From Lactifluus volemus (lineage: Eukaryota > Basidiomycota > Agaricomycetes > Russulales > Russulaceae), in the NCBI GenBank assembly GCA_022376515.1, contig WTXI01000144.1:31255-95254 (forward strand): DNA of 64,000 nucleotides, read 5' to 3'. The notes beneath the pieces were generated by a model. It was not told the DNA's origin, made no database searches, and saw nothing but the letters and a program-made list of their open reading frames with translations. This document shows, piece by piece, positions 52,517 to 63,504 of the stretch. Each line of letters begins with the position of its first letter. Positions within the stretch are counted from its first letter, which is position 1. A program made the position numbers and the translations under genes.

Positions 52517-53840
52517 TTATAGCTTTGGTTGAGCTTTGTAAAAGGCTGTGAGTAGTTCTGGGGCGTCAACATTCTCAGCTGGTTCCCATGTGTTGTGTGC
52601 GGCTGAATATCCTTTCCACTTTAGGAGATATTGGAGTTTGGTCTTGTTCTTTGGTCCGATACGTCTGGATCCTAGAACAGCTTCCACTTCGTACTCCTCT
52701 TCTCCGTCTACAAGTTCCGGTGGAGGCTGTTCAAAGTTCGGACCATGTTCGGGTGTTTCCGTATAGGGAGCGATCAGTGATGTGTGAAACACATCATGAA
52801 TCTGCCATCGATCTGGGAGCTTGAGGCGTACAACTACCGGTGATATGACTTTGGTGATTGTAAAAGGTCCGTAGCGTTTTGGAGCTAGCTTGCTGCTAAG
52901 GTGCGTCATTTTGAGATTGGTACCTTCGAGCCAGACCTTCTCTCCTACGGCGTATTTTCGGTAGTGGCGTTGACCCTTCTTATGTTCTGTGCGTTTGTGA
53001 AGGAGGGTTTGTGCGTGTTTCATTGCTGATCGGGCCTTTTCTCGGATGTTTTTGAGTTCTTCGGATCTTTTGTTGACATAGGGTAGATGGCTTGTGATCC
53101 GAGAGGTTGTGACGAGAGGGGTATATCCGATGAGAAGTTCGTACGGAGTAAATCCGGTTGTGGCGTTTGGCCATGAGTTATGGACGAACTGGGCCATGGG
53201 TAGAAGCGTAGACCAGTCATTCATGTAGTCATTGCCGTAAATGCGGAGATATTGTTCTACTCGTTGGTTGCTCCTTTCTGATTGACCGTCCGTTTGAGGG
53301 TGATAGGCAGTACTGATATTTTGCGATATTTTGAGCTTCTGGCAGAGCCCCGTGGCTAGGTGTGATGTGAAGCGGGGATCTCTATCAGAGATGATTCTTC
53401 GGGGAACGCCGTAATTCGGAAAAACATTGGAGATGTATAAGTCGATAACTTCTTCCGTGGTAATCTTTTTTGTACACGGTAAGAAGACGGCGGCTTTAGT
53501 GCAATCGTGATCAACAATTGTGAGGATGGAATCATATCCATGTGACTCGGGAAGATCCGTGATAAGGTCCATCGCCACGACTTGGAAAGGAACATTGGAT
53601 GTTTCCTGTTCTCGTGGTTCGATGGGAGCGATAGGGGGTTTTGGGCGATGGGTAAGGGGTTTCGTTGACTGGCATGTGGCGCATCCCTTGACGTATTGGG
53701 TGACATACTGTTTGAGTCCGGGCCACCAAAGTTATGGAAGACTTCTATCATGGTATTGGCGATACCTGGATGGCCAGCGAGCTGATGGTCATGATAACGC
53801 CAGAGTATATCTTTCTTCAGTTGGTCGTCTTCAGGGACTA
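52517..53840 (-). CDS. Gyp3 integrase with chromodomain
   Basis: The frame 53578-52517 has the catalytic core (AMDLITDLPESHGYDSILTI with the first Asp, IISDRDPRFTSHL with the second, HPQTDGQSERSNQ with Glu), KLAPKRYGPFTITKVI and a chromodomain (EYEVEAVLGSRR, LQYLLKWKGYSAAHNTWEP). The zinc-finger part (ILWRYHDHQLAGHPG, about 53750-53810) is in the frame shared with RNase H, and a frameshift near 53720 separates the two. The DDE residues are present. The chromodomain would guide insertion to marked chromatin. Confidence 0.85.
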
Positions 53841-55380
53841 CTGGAGCGTCCGCCTTCCACCACTGTCCCTTGTGATCTTGTTCTAGCTGATGTTCCTCCG
53901 CCCATTGTTTCATAAGGTCGTCTTTTCTTTTTGTGCTAACCAAACACGCTCTTCGATGGAGTGAAGTTCCATCGCTTGAACAAAGAGTTTGTCGGTAACA
54001 CCACGACGTCTTCGTTGTCATCATCGCCTTTGGGAATGGCGGGGTGCGTGACAGGGCGTCGGCACGATTTGTAGCGCCAGGTTTGTGGATGAGTTCAAAG
54101 TTAAACTCTGCTAACTTGCTCAAGTAGCGCGCCACTCTTCGTGCAATGTTTCGTGGTGATCGATAAAATCGGAGGTTGTTGTGGTCAGTGTATACTTTGA
54201 TCGGGAATGGTGAAGATAACAACACATGTTCCCATCGAAGGAGTCCTCTGACGACTGCTAAAAGTTCGCGGTCATAGACTGGGTAATTTCTCTCTGCAGC
54301 GTTGAAGGTGTGTGAGTCATAACCGACTGCTCTTGGTTTGTTATCTTTGTCTCTTTGAAGTAGGACTGCCCCAGTGGCATATTGGGAGGCATCTACTTCG
54401 AGTTCAAAGGGTTTTGAGTAGTCAGGTCGGTATAGGACTGGGTCTTCTTGTACGCGTTGGAGTAAAATTTTTAAGGCATTACTGCACTCATCGGTCCAGT
54501 CGAACTTCACCCCCTTCTTTAGAAGTGCAGTAATGGGGCGCGCAATGTCGGCAAAGCCACGGATGAAGGGTCGTTGAAAACCGAGGACGCCAAGGGTGCT
54601 TCTGACGTCTTCTACTTTTGTAAGGACGGTGGGCCAATTGGCTAAGCCGTTTCTTTTTGTTGGGTCGATTGTTATCTTCCCATCACGGACTTCGATCCAA
54701 GGTATTTGACTTGTTCTTTCTCAAAGTGGCATTTTGACGCTTTGAAGAATAGGGAGAGTTCACGGGCGCGTGTGAGAACTTCGTGAGTGATTTCTCGAAG
54801 CTCTTCTAGATTGTCGGAACAAATGAGGACGTCATCCATATAGATTAGAATGCGTCCTGGGTATTTGTTGACAAGGTCGGCAAAAGCGCATCCATGAATC
54901 TTTGGAAGACCGCTGGTGAGTTTCGTAGTCCAAAGAACATTACTTTAGGCTTAAAAAGACCATAGGGAGTTTTAAAGGCGGCTTTCCATTGGTCTTCGTC
55001 TTTGATGCGAATATTGTGGTACCCCCATCGGATGTCAAGGGTAGTAAAATATCGCATGCCATGGAGTTGTTCTAGAAGATTTTCGATGCGGGGGAGAGGG
55101 TAGACGTCGGGAATAGTATGTTCATTCACGCGTCGATAATCTTGAACTGGTCTAGAACTTCCGTCTGCTTTAGGGATGAGGAACCAAGGCGAAGACCAAG
55201 GGGAGTCCGTTTGCTCGATATAGCCTTTCTCCTGATGTTCTTTGAGGAATTTCTTTGTAATTTCCTTCCCTTCTTCAGTTAGCGGATAAACCTTGCAGTT
55301 AATGATGTCGGTGCGTCTGGTTTTAACTTTATCTCCATGTCAATTTTCCTCGGCTAGGAGGGAAGCGTTTTGCTGCTTCT
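53841..55380 (-). pseudogene. Gyp3 reverse transcriptase and RNase H, frameshifted
   Basis: The RT segment 55129-54845 has VYPLPRIENLLEQLHGMRYF and YGLFKPKVMFFGLRNSPAVF. The catalytic box YMDD is in another frame at about 54829-54844. After more frame changes the frame from 54510 carries RNase H: FELEVDASQYATGAVL, YDRELLAVVRGLLRWEH, YTDHNNLRFYR and NRADALSR. Catalytic residues are visible in each domain, but at least two indels prevent one protein. Confidence 0.8.
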
Positions 55381-55383
55381 TCG

Positions 55384-57797
55384 TCAAAGATGAAAGGCGT
55401 GACGCTGGTATTCAAGGGGTATTCCTTGAACAGCAGCGCTAGAAGCCGTGCGTCGTTCAGTATCCGCAATAGCCCATTCTTGGGATTTTCCAGCAGGTTC
55501 TAGGGCTCGTGCAAGTAAAACTCTAGCCTTTTCTTTGAGGGCAACTGCTGCGTGGTAATATTGGGATTCGAGGCAAATCTTTGGGTTTTCGTCGTCTAGG
55601 GTTCGGTTTTTCCAATTGAGTCGTGGATTGAATGTTTCTAGCCATGGGTATCCGAGGATGACGCGGTCCATGCCTAGGTCTGTGATGAAGAAGTTTTGTA
55701 ATTCTTCTAGTTTTCCCATACGGATGCGTAAGGTAGAAAACTTCGTGACTCGTCCTAATTTGTTTTCCGTTCCATCGACGTTAAAGATCTGGATTGGTTT
55801 TTCTAGATCTTTGTTCCTAGTTGCCATCTTTCTGCCGTTCGATGATCGATAAAATTACTGGTAGCGCCACTATCGACAAGCGCTTTGTCTTCTTTTTTCC
55901 GCCGTTATAGCTTGAATAAATAATGGGAACTTCCATTGATGAAATGGCATTTAAATACAAGCTATTCGGTACTAAGGCTCGGATCCAGGCGGCGAGATCA
56001 GAGCCCTTTAAAAAGACGGATCTTGAGAAAGGATTCGGCAGTTTGCCGCGTTCGTCATCAGACATGGCTTTGAGGCTTTAGCGACTTCCGCATTCGAAAG
56101 TTCTTTAGAAGAGTAGGAGTGGGGTTCGTTGTTACTTCGGATGTTTCAGTAACACGAGCGCGTGTAGTGCCGGTAGGTTGGCGTTTCGTTTCTTCTTAAC
56201 AGGGCATTCTCGAGAGAGATGGCCTTGTTCTTTGCAATAGAAGCAACGTCCTTCGCGTATGAGGCGTTCCGGTCAGGGTCAGGGGTACGATTGCTTTGGG
56301 TAGTAGTGACGTCTACATCCATAGCGTCGGCATCGCGTTGTGGCGTGGGCTGGGCGTGGTGGCTGTTGAGGACGGCGTTGTTGTTGTTGCCTCGCGCATT
56401 GCCAAGTAATTGAGTAATGCGTCCTAGTGACCCGCCACCGTGCATTTCTTTGAACAATTTTTGTTCGTCCAGCGGCTGAGTGTTTACGTGCCGCTTCTTG
56501 CCATTCTGTAAGGGTTCTGGTTTCGGCCATTCACGGTTCATGATGGTCATGTGAAGGGCTTCTTTGAGACCGGCCGATACTGAATGATAGTCCCTTGAGC
56601 GTCGGCTTCAAAGCCTGCTTCTTCAAGAAGGTCATTGAACGAAGTAGTGTAATCGTCTAGATCATCTCCGACCATCCGAAGTTTCGCAAACTTTGTAAGG
56701 GCATCTTCTTTTGCGGCGGCATCTCGGAAATCATTCAAGGAACCTTTGTTTGAAACCAACCCAAAGGTCTAGGTCGTTGGGGTCTCCTCCACGGTCTAGG
56801 TATCCTCCTAGGAGTTAAGACGTGCTTGGGCCCAGCCTTCGCAACGTGGTCCAGACATAAATGTGGTGAACATGAGGATTCGGTTTGCAGGGTTCGACAT
56901 TCCGGGGTTTCCTTGGTTTAATCTTCGGTAGTTTTCGAAGATTTCCATGAATCGTTTCGATCGCGATCTATTTCCATCAAAGGGTTTTGGGGGAATCCCC
57001 ATTAACCCTCCTCCAGCAGCGGGGATTTGAGCAAAGCCTTGGCCTTGTTGAAGGGGAGCTGCTGCTGCTCCACCTCCTCCACCGCCGCCACCTCCTCCTC
57101 CTCCACCACCTCCTCCTCCAGGGCTACCAGGAGCTCCTCCTCCTCCTCCACTGCCTCCAGGAGTACCGCCTCCTCCTCCGCCGCCGCTGAAGATTGCTCC
57201 ACTACCACTTGCTGTGGTGGACGCTTTCTTGCTTTTTCCTTTAGGTTGGGAAAAGAGGGCTGAAGCGGTGGGTGTTACTGTAGCGGTTGCTGAGGCGATT
57301 TGAAAGGGGGAGTAGGGCGTAGCCTGCAACTCCTTGTGCAGCTGCATGAAAGCTCGTGCTGCAAGGGATTGGATAGGTGAGGTGCTTGTGGAAGCAGGGG
57401 CTTTGGATTTGAATATAGTGTTCAGGGCGAGGAGTTCTTAGGGGTGAGCGGGCGTTGGGTCAGGTTGTGGTTCAGGTGTCGGTTGCTTAGCAAATATTTT
57501 TCTCATTTGCTCAAGCTGTTCGTCGGTAGGACTCTCAGGTAAGAGGTCCAAGCTACGTTGTAGTTCGGTTCTTCGCCACTTCCAGAGTCAGATGGGGTCG
57601 TGGTTGTTTCACTTGTTCAATTGCTTGTTCAAGTGTGATCATAGGGGTATGGGAGTGGGCGCGGAGTCTAGTCCCAGCGGCCTGCGCAGGGCTTCGTCAT
57701 CTTCGTCATCGCCTTGTGTAGGGCGATCTTGTTCAGGAGATTCTTCGGCTAACGCGGTGAATCTACCATATGGACTGCCTCTAGAGCTGTCTGACAT
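55384..57797 (-). pseudogene. Gyp3 Gag and protease, frameshifted
   Basis: Starts at ATG 57797 (MSDSSRGSPYGRFTALAEES), 46 nt inside the LTR. The first frame stops near 57648. A later segment (57347-56808) has a Gly-rich run of about 50 residues and a capsid-like block (GIPPKPFDGNRSRSKRFMEI). Then come ALTKFAKLRMVGDDLDDYTT and a zinc knuckle region near 56200-56250 (CFYCKEQGHLSREC) in yet another frame. Protease is split at about 55830-55890; its C-terminal half (55827-55384) has MDRVILGYPWLETFNPRLNW. At least five frame changes. Confidence 0.75.
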
Positions 57798-57830
57798 GGT
57801 TCGTTCGTTCGTTCACAAATGTGAGAGTAG

Positions 57831-57843
57831 AAGTCTCAGTTTG
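57831..57843 (-). promoter_or_regulatory. Gyp3 self-priming primer-binding site
   Basis: CAAACTGAGACTT on the minus strand abuts the 5' LTR. Twelve bases (AAACTGAGACTT) are the exact complement of AAGTCTCAGTTT within the LTR, starting at 58134, about 30 nt below the TATA box. Confidence 0.75.
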
Positions 57844-58444
57844 TGTTAAGGTTCCAAGTGGGACCTTTGTACGAAGTGTACGTTCGTTCGTGAAGTCAAG
57901 AGCAAGACTTGCAAGACGTGCAAGTCAAGATCAAAGGTTCGATAAAGATGAGACTTAGTAAACGACTAAGTCAAGAGCGTTTCAGAGGTCAAGGGCTTTG
58001 GGCTTAGGGATAAGACCAAAGTGTCAAGAAGTCGAAGAGCGTGATGTCAAGAGGGTTCTCTCAGGTCTGATGCTTCTAGGCAAGCAAGGTTCTAATAGAT
58101 AGAAGACTTGGATTGCGAAACAAAACTGAGACTTAAGGTCTCTAGAGCAGAAAGTACAGGGTTTATATATGAGAAGACGAGGCTATGTACAGCCATAGGG
58201 GCTGTGACCTTCGTACAGCTTTCAGGGTTTGAAACATGTTCCAGGAATCAGCAAGTCATCCTGTGCATGTGGCTGTTACTTGCGGCTGTACGGTGCTGTG
58301 CAAGGCTGTTCGTAAGAAAATAAGTAAGCGATCTGAAACAAAGCGATCGGCAGTCCATTCGCATAAGCAAGGGAGTCAGCAGAAATGAATCAGCAGTCCG
58401 AAAATGTACAGTATGAGTCAGCAAACACGTGTTAGTTCATAACA
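57844..58444 (-). repeat. Gyp3 5' LTR with promoter
   Basis: 601 bp. TATATAAAC lies at 58161-58169 (minus strand) and the predicted RNA start is AAGTCTCAGTTTTG at 58134. Confidence 0.93.
58161..58169 (-). promoter_or_regulatory. Gyp3 TATA box
   Basis: TATATAAAC on the minus strand, about 30 nt upstream of the 12-nt sequence that pairs with the primer site. The same box is present in the solo LTR. Confidence 0.6.
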
Positions 58445-58538
58445 CTGCTTAAGTTGCTTAATTGTGCTTAAACAAAATTTTCATCAAGCAAAATTAAGCA
58501 AAAAAGGTAAAATTAAGACCATTAAGACCACTAAGCAC
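58445..58538. repeat. Right subterminal region of the TIR element
   Basis: Starts with the Gyp3 target duplication CTGCT and holds several TGCTTAA/TTAAGCA words up to the right TIR. Confidence 0.75.
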
Positions 58539-58563
58539 CATTAAGCAACATGGACAATTGCTG
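58539..58563 (-). repeat. TIR, right
   Basis: Exact 25-bp inverse of 48085-48109, followed by AT and DUF6533 intron sequence. Confidence 0.9.
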
Positions 58564-58620
58564 ATGCTATGCAGGAAAATTACCGAGTTCAGCTTTGGAG
58601 TTGACGAATGGGGAGCTTAC

Positions 58621-58765
58621 CTGCGGCAGAGAGATTGAAAATGGAGCTGAGGTACCTAGAATACGTAATTGAAGGAATGAAGAAGGCTGGAGTGAGTCAG
58701 AAGCACAGAGTCACTAACGCATATTCCGCAGCAGGAGGGTTGAGGTCGATGCCCGCCGAGGGCAT
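58621..58765 (-). pseudogene. DUF6533-type protein copy A, exons 1-2
   Basis: Exon 1 is 58765-58719 (MPSAGIDLNPPAAEYA) and exon 2 is 58655-58621 (YLSSIFNLSAA), with GTTAGT...TAG between and a GTAAGC donor at 58620. Exon lengths (47 and 35 nt) match copy C exactly. The rest of the gene is 10 kb away across the TIR element. Confidence 0.75.
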
Positions 58766-59700
58766 AGCGGCCACAACTAGTGAGTACTTTCCTTGGAGAA
58801 AGAAGACCGAAAGCCGCGAGTAGAGATTATATGTAACAGAGACTGGATATGCACAGCCCCCAGGGAAGCAGTAACCATGGATCCGTTAGACAGAAATAGA
58901 GAAAAACATAGGTCATTGGAGGTATGGCGGTAGAAAGGAAACAGTAGCCATTTGTTGTCTTGGAGAACATGAGGCTTGGGAGTACTAGTAGAAGTAATTG
59001 GATATATCGGTAAGTCAGACGGCAGTAGACCAGATGTAAGCATGGTATTTCTTGCCAGACATCTGAATCGCAGAAATGTAGAATGGCAACAACATGTAAA
59101 TGTGTCGTTCTGAGTATGGGTCGTGCGAGGCAAGAGTCAAGACACGACTTGGTGGCCAGCTGGCAGGTTCAAGGGGGTTCGGTTGTCGCAATCCGGCCCA
59201 GGGCTCGGCAAGCCAGGAATCGCCGCGCACCCTGTAGTTCAAGTTGCCAGTGGCGCTCTACGCTCATTGGCAGCGTTCAGAACTTGTCATGTCCAAGTTG
59301 GGGGGCAGCATTTGCAACAACGACTGCACCTGTTTGATTCCGATTACAAGCCATGTACGAGACCGCGTGAATTTCTGGTTATAATTGTACCGGCTAATGA
59401 CTTCTCAATGGACCATCGGGCCTACTACTTGTATACGCCTATCCATAATACATCAAGATCGTTAAGATAGCCGGAAGAATTAAGCCTGTTGTACTGGCCC
59501 GCTGGCGGTCGGCATGCAGACCAAGGACAGCTCAGGCATAACACAGCCGAAAGGAGTAGAGTGTTATTTGATTTTGAATGTATCACGTCTAGTGTGAAAG
59601 GATCTGGGTTGAGATATGCATTGAGGAGGCGCGGCCGATATGCCCTAGAACCAATTTCCATAGACTTTTGCCACTCCAGAATAAATGACGTTCTGTATCC
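58766..59700. other. Upstream region of copy A and unassigned DNA
   Basis: 58840-59060 resembles 60480-60680 and is probably the duplicated promoter side of the DUF6533 copies. The rest holds only short frames with no recognisable product. Confidence 0.45.
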
Positions 59701-59701
59701 A

Positions 59702-60405
59702 TCACGCATCATAGCTTATTTTATACCTATTGGTCATTGTCATTGAGATCCTACGGCCTTTCTCCTGTACATTTTGTTGTGCGCCTTCCTCACTGCCATG
59801 TGCATCAGATCCACCACATCCACGAAAACTATCTGCTTGTCTTGTACCTGTTTGCATTTGCACGACCAAAGTTAATGAGACGTGCCCGTCCCCGATATTG
59901 ACTTGTCTACTCTGACAGCATCGGAGTTCCGATGGAGCCTGTAGGACCATCACAAAGCCCTCGTGGTATACATGGGACCCTGACAGCTACGGCATGTCGC
60001 GTATTTCAATCTCAAATCAGGATGATGGACGCACTGAGACTTCCTCGTGAAAGAAGTATGTTATGACCATTGGAAGGTGTCCAAGTAAAGGTAGGTAGCG
60101 ATTTAAAAGACAGGCCAATGTAAACCACCCTTTCTTGTTGTGCGGAGGCCATAGGAATTGGATTTCCCGGGATAACGTGAGGGAATAGTCGTAATACAAC
60201 ATGACTTAAAAACCAGCGATACCCAGTTCAGCTTTTAGGTGGATGAATTGAAAGCACCCTTGCGGCTGAGAGTTTGAAAATTGAGTTGAGGAATCTAAAA
60301 TGAGTGATTGAATCAACAAGATTGCTGGAGAGATTCGGAGCTCAGAGCCGCTTACGTACATTTCGCAGCGAATGGACGGAGCTTGACGTCCACTGGCGAA
60401 GGCAT
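59702..60405 (-). pseudogene. DUF6533-type protein copy B, internally deleted
   Basis: Exon 1 at 60405 (MPSPVDVKLRPFAAKCT), exon 2 (FLNSIFKLSAA) with its donor damaged (GCAAGGGTGC), then an in-frame TAA before YYDYSLTLSREIQFLWPP. After the first helices (WFTLACLLNRYLPLLGHLP) the middle of the gene is missing. The 3' sequence (CGTCTCATTAACTTT...) joins early, where copy C has several more exons. A C-terminal frame to 59702 remains open but unsupported. Confidence 0.7.
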
Positions 60406-61911
60406 AGCAAGCACAGCTGGCGATTTGGAGGACCTCACTTCAAGTTGAAAAAGGAGAGTAGAAATTATGTGACATACAGGATTTGTGCCCAGCCTGTGGG
60501 GAAGCAGTAACCATGGACCGGCTAGGTGTAAGTCGAGCGTAAAACATGTTAGAAAGGATAGGCGCTTGACACTTGTTGTCTTGGGGACCTCAGGTTTGAA
60601 CGCATCGTTTCTAGGAGCAATAAAACATGTTGGGAAGCACCCAGAATTGCCACGGACAGCAGTAGACTAGATGCAAAACGGTATTACTTGCATTTGTCGC
60701 GCGGCGGAAACCCAAAACGGGCTAAGAGTAGTGAATCGCTCGTCAGTGCCGGGATAGTCTGCGGTACAAGTCAAGGAGATACGGTTCACAGGACTTGTTC
60801 ACCCGCGCTCAGCGGAACTCAACATCCGAGTCGGATGTTCCTTTGTATGTATATGACCTGTTCAAGTTGGCCCATCCGGTCATTGCCAAGGGTTGTAGCG
60901 TGGGAAATGTCCTATTTATAGGTCTCTCGCCCGCCGGAACAACGAACAAGACAACCATTGATAAATTGACTGTTACACTCCCGCCCATGTCATGTCTACT
61001 CTACCCAAGACATTTACCCCGATACGGCCCAGTTCAAGTGTCCTGGTTCCCGTGGCCATTGAATAGTTTCTGCACCAGCCTCACCCAATGCTAGTGTCCG
61101 ATGTGCGAAGACTGTTCGCCTCAGGGTCAAAAAAGTCCATCGAGATGTTCCTCGACACCTTCACTGCACACACCACGCCAGATTTAGACTCAAACATCCA
61201 CCTTACCTCGAGTCCATCTCCCTCCTGCCCGCGCTCAGCCTCTCTCCTCTACCCTGCCACATCACCGCAATATCGCAACCACTTTCGAGACGCACGCACG
61301 ATGCACCAGCACCGGACCCGCCACCGCCACTGGGAGGATGTTTTTTTCGTGTGCCGTACGTCCCACCGTCCTCTGAAATTGGGCTAATGGTGTTCGTGAT
61401 AAACCACAACCATGGGTTCTAGATTTTTTTTTGGCCCCACGAGGAGTGGGCTGGCCCTGATGTCTTGAGAGCGAACCTGCTGAGCAAATGCGTCAAATTA
61501 TTCTGTCCGCTCACAATACCGTCCACGCAACTCGGTACCCCCAATCGGTGGCTGCGCTGCGCTCTATGCGAAGTTGATGGAGGGTCTAGACTATAGGTGC
61601 GTTCATCCTCTTATTCAGTTTAACGTTCTGAGAGGGAAGATGTCTGTCAGGATGTATGCTATATGCTGTTCGGTGGTGCATCGTACGCTTTTTTATTATT
61701 AATAATGACAAGTTTTTTTTACATTGTTTTGCTTTTCCGATTCCTTGGACTCTTCGTTGGAACATCATGATTCCGTCGTCAATGTGAACCAGTGCAATCA
61801 CACTCACGAGCTACACGTCTGTCTCGTACATTTGCACGACAAAAAGTTAGTGAGACGCGCTAACATTGCTCATGACCAGACAGGTAGTGTTCAAACGGGA
61901 TGATATCGGCC
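60406..61911. other. Spacer between DUF6533 copies B and C
   Basis: 60480-60680 matches the region upstream of copy A. 60700-61560 holds short plus-strand frames without known motifs. 61600-61911 is downstream of copy C. No gene supported. Confidence 0.45.
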
Positions 61912-63504
61912 CTACGGGCGTAGAGCCGCCTGGAACCTGTCCTCGGTTTCTACCGCCGTCGGTAAGTGTATGAGAGCAGAGCTTTGCTCGCGTAGATTTA
62001 ACACGAAACGGGAGACGAGAGTGACAGAGAGCCTGTACATCCCCAATTAGTACCGGAACGGACAAGTCACGATATCAGTTATATCAGGACGAACACATTG
62101 GTCAAGGCTTCGGTAGAAGTTTCATTAATGGCTGTATTTGGCAGATATGTCAATGTATAAAAATGAAGTTCCAACATGGAAACGGACTGGGGAAAGCTAG
62201 GGAAAAGGCATAGCGTTAAAATCTGCAAGATGGTAGACGAAATGTTGACTTACCCAAAGGACCAAAATATTTCCTAAATTCACAGTAAACAGTACACTTT
62301 AAGGGGTTATCAAGGTCTGATCGAAAACAGCCAGAACGCCACTTACAAGAAGTACATGGCCCCTATGATGGTTGGTAAGTCTCGGTGCGTAGGTTATCAT
62401 TCAGCTCGACGTACCATCACGAACAATTACATCTAGTAGAGGTATGCCTCTCCCTATGGTAAAGGCCTTGTACAGCGTGAAGGAGAATATCACACTGTCC
62501 CAAACGAGCAAGCCAGTCCATGCCAAAGCGGCAACTGTCCATCACATTATTGGAGCCGCGGAGACAGTTACGCAGTAACTTACATCGGCCCCTATCACAA
62601 AGGTGACACAAGTCGTACCAGCAATAAACCCCATGCAAGACCGGCCACGTACCCGATATATGGGGTGAACTGATTACACCATGGATACTGGATATAACCT
62701 CGATTATTTCTCCCCCTGAGCGACGGCCCGCGGCTATCATCACCTTCGCAAAGGGATGGTAAGATATACGTAAGCGTACGCTGTGAGCTCTATAGAAGAG
62801 GCTTACAACCGCATTGAAGATCCCCCCTGAGCCTATCATGACGAGTAGTACCAGGAGACGAAAACTTCTGGCGTACAACGCATAGATGCGAACTATGGAG
62901 AGTACTCCATGAGGATAATTAAAAGTCAATAGATTTAAACGAGTGAAACAGTCTAGAACGTACTGCCAGTGAGGAGCTGTAAAATGATCGCAAAATTCTC
63001 GTGGTATATATGTAGACCCCGACAGCTACGATCAGGTAAGTTATATGCCCCGAGAGTGCATATTTGAGAAACTTACAGCTTTCCTCGGTCAAAATCAGGT
63101 CTGGCTAACCTCAAATAAGGACAACGGACGCACTGAGAGTTCCCTGGGACAAGAAATGTTACAACAAACGGAACGTGTCCGAGCAAAGGAAGGTAGCGGT
63201 TGAGAAGACAGCCAAATGTAAACCAGCTCTGCCTATTGTGCGGAGGCCACAGAAACTGGATTTCCTGGTCCAAGGTAAGTGCATAGTCGTAAAACAATAT
63301 CACTGAAAGCCCAAATACTGAGTTCGGCGTGGAGGTAGACAATTAGGGGCTCACCTGTAGCTGAGAGATTGAGAATGGAGTTGAGGAAACTGGAATGAGC
63401 AGGGATTGAAGAATCAACGAGAGTTGCAGGAAAGAATCAGAGTTTAGAGACGCTTACACAAATTCCCCAGCATGTGGGCCAAGGTCGATGTCCGCCTGGG
63501 ACAT
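61912..63504 (-). CDS. DUF6533-type multi-pass membrane protein, copy C
   Basis: Clear exons: 63504-63458 (MSQADIDLGPHAGEFV), 63389-63355, 63317-63077 (ILFYDYALTLDQEIQFLWPP, FGCLLNRYLPLLGHVPFVV), 63025-62964, then from 62904 (ILSIVRIYALYARSFRLLVL). Later parts read ALAWTGLLVWDSVIF, FTLYKAFTIGRGIPLLDVIV, VNLGNILVLW and SVTLVSRFVLNLRE, ending at TAG 61912-61914. Introns are short (37-59 nt) with GT-AG ends. The order of helices and the RDG box fit the DUF6533 family of fungal membrane proteins, whose role is unknown. A TGA at 62542-62544 is in frame before ALAWTG unless removed by splicing, so the gene may be newly broken. The 3' exon borders are inferred. Confidence 0.65.

Larger units (their letters stand above)
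50806..58444 (-). mobile_element. Ty3/gypsy LTR retrotransposon Gyp3
   Basis: LTRs 50806-51409 and 57844-58444 (TGTTAAGG...TCATAACA on the plus strand) differ by about four substitutions and two small indels. The target duplication CTGCT is perfect (50801-50805 and 58445-58449). Minus-strand order is Gag with zinc knuckle, protease, RT-RNase H, integrase-chromodomain, then an intact Cys/His accessory ORF. Despite the young LTRs, gag and RT are split by frameshifts. Confidence 0.94.
48085..58563. mobile_element. TIR element (non-autonomous, hAT-like?) with two nested LTR insertions
   Basis: Perfect 25-bp terminal inverted repeats (48085-48109 and 58539-58563, starting CAGCAATTG) bound it. Removing Gyp3 and the solo LTR, each with its 5-bp duplication, leaves about 2.2 kb. 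Both ends are packed with TGCTTAA/TTAAGCA words, like subterminal transposase-binding sites of hAT elements. I see no transposase. The flanks share only AT next to the TIRs, so neither an 8-bp hAT duplication nor any other clear TSD is present. It sits in intron 2 of DUF6533 copy A. Confidence 0.8.

Noticed and set aside
48077..58571. 8-bp target duplication for the TIR element
   Set aside because: AAGTACAT and ATGCTATG do not match; only AT is shared next to the TIRs.
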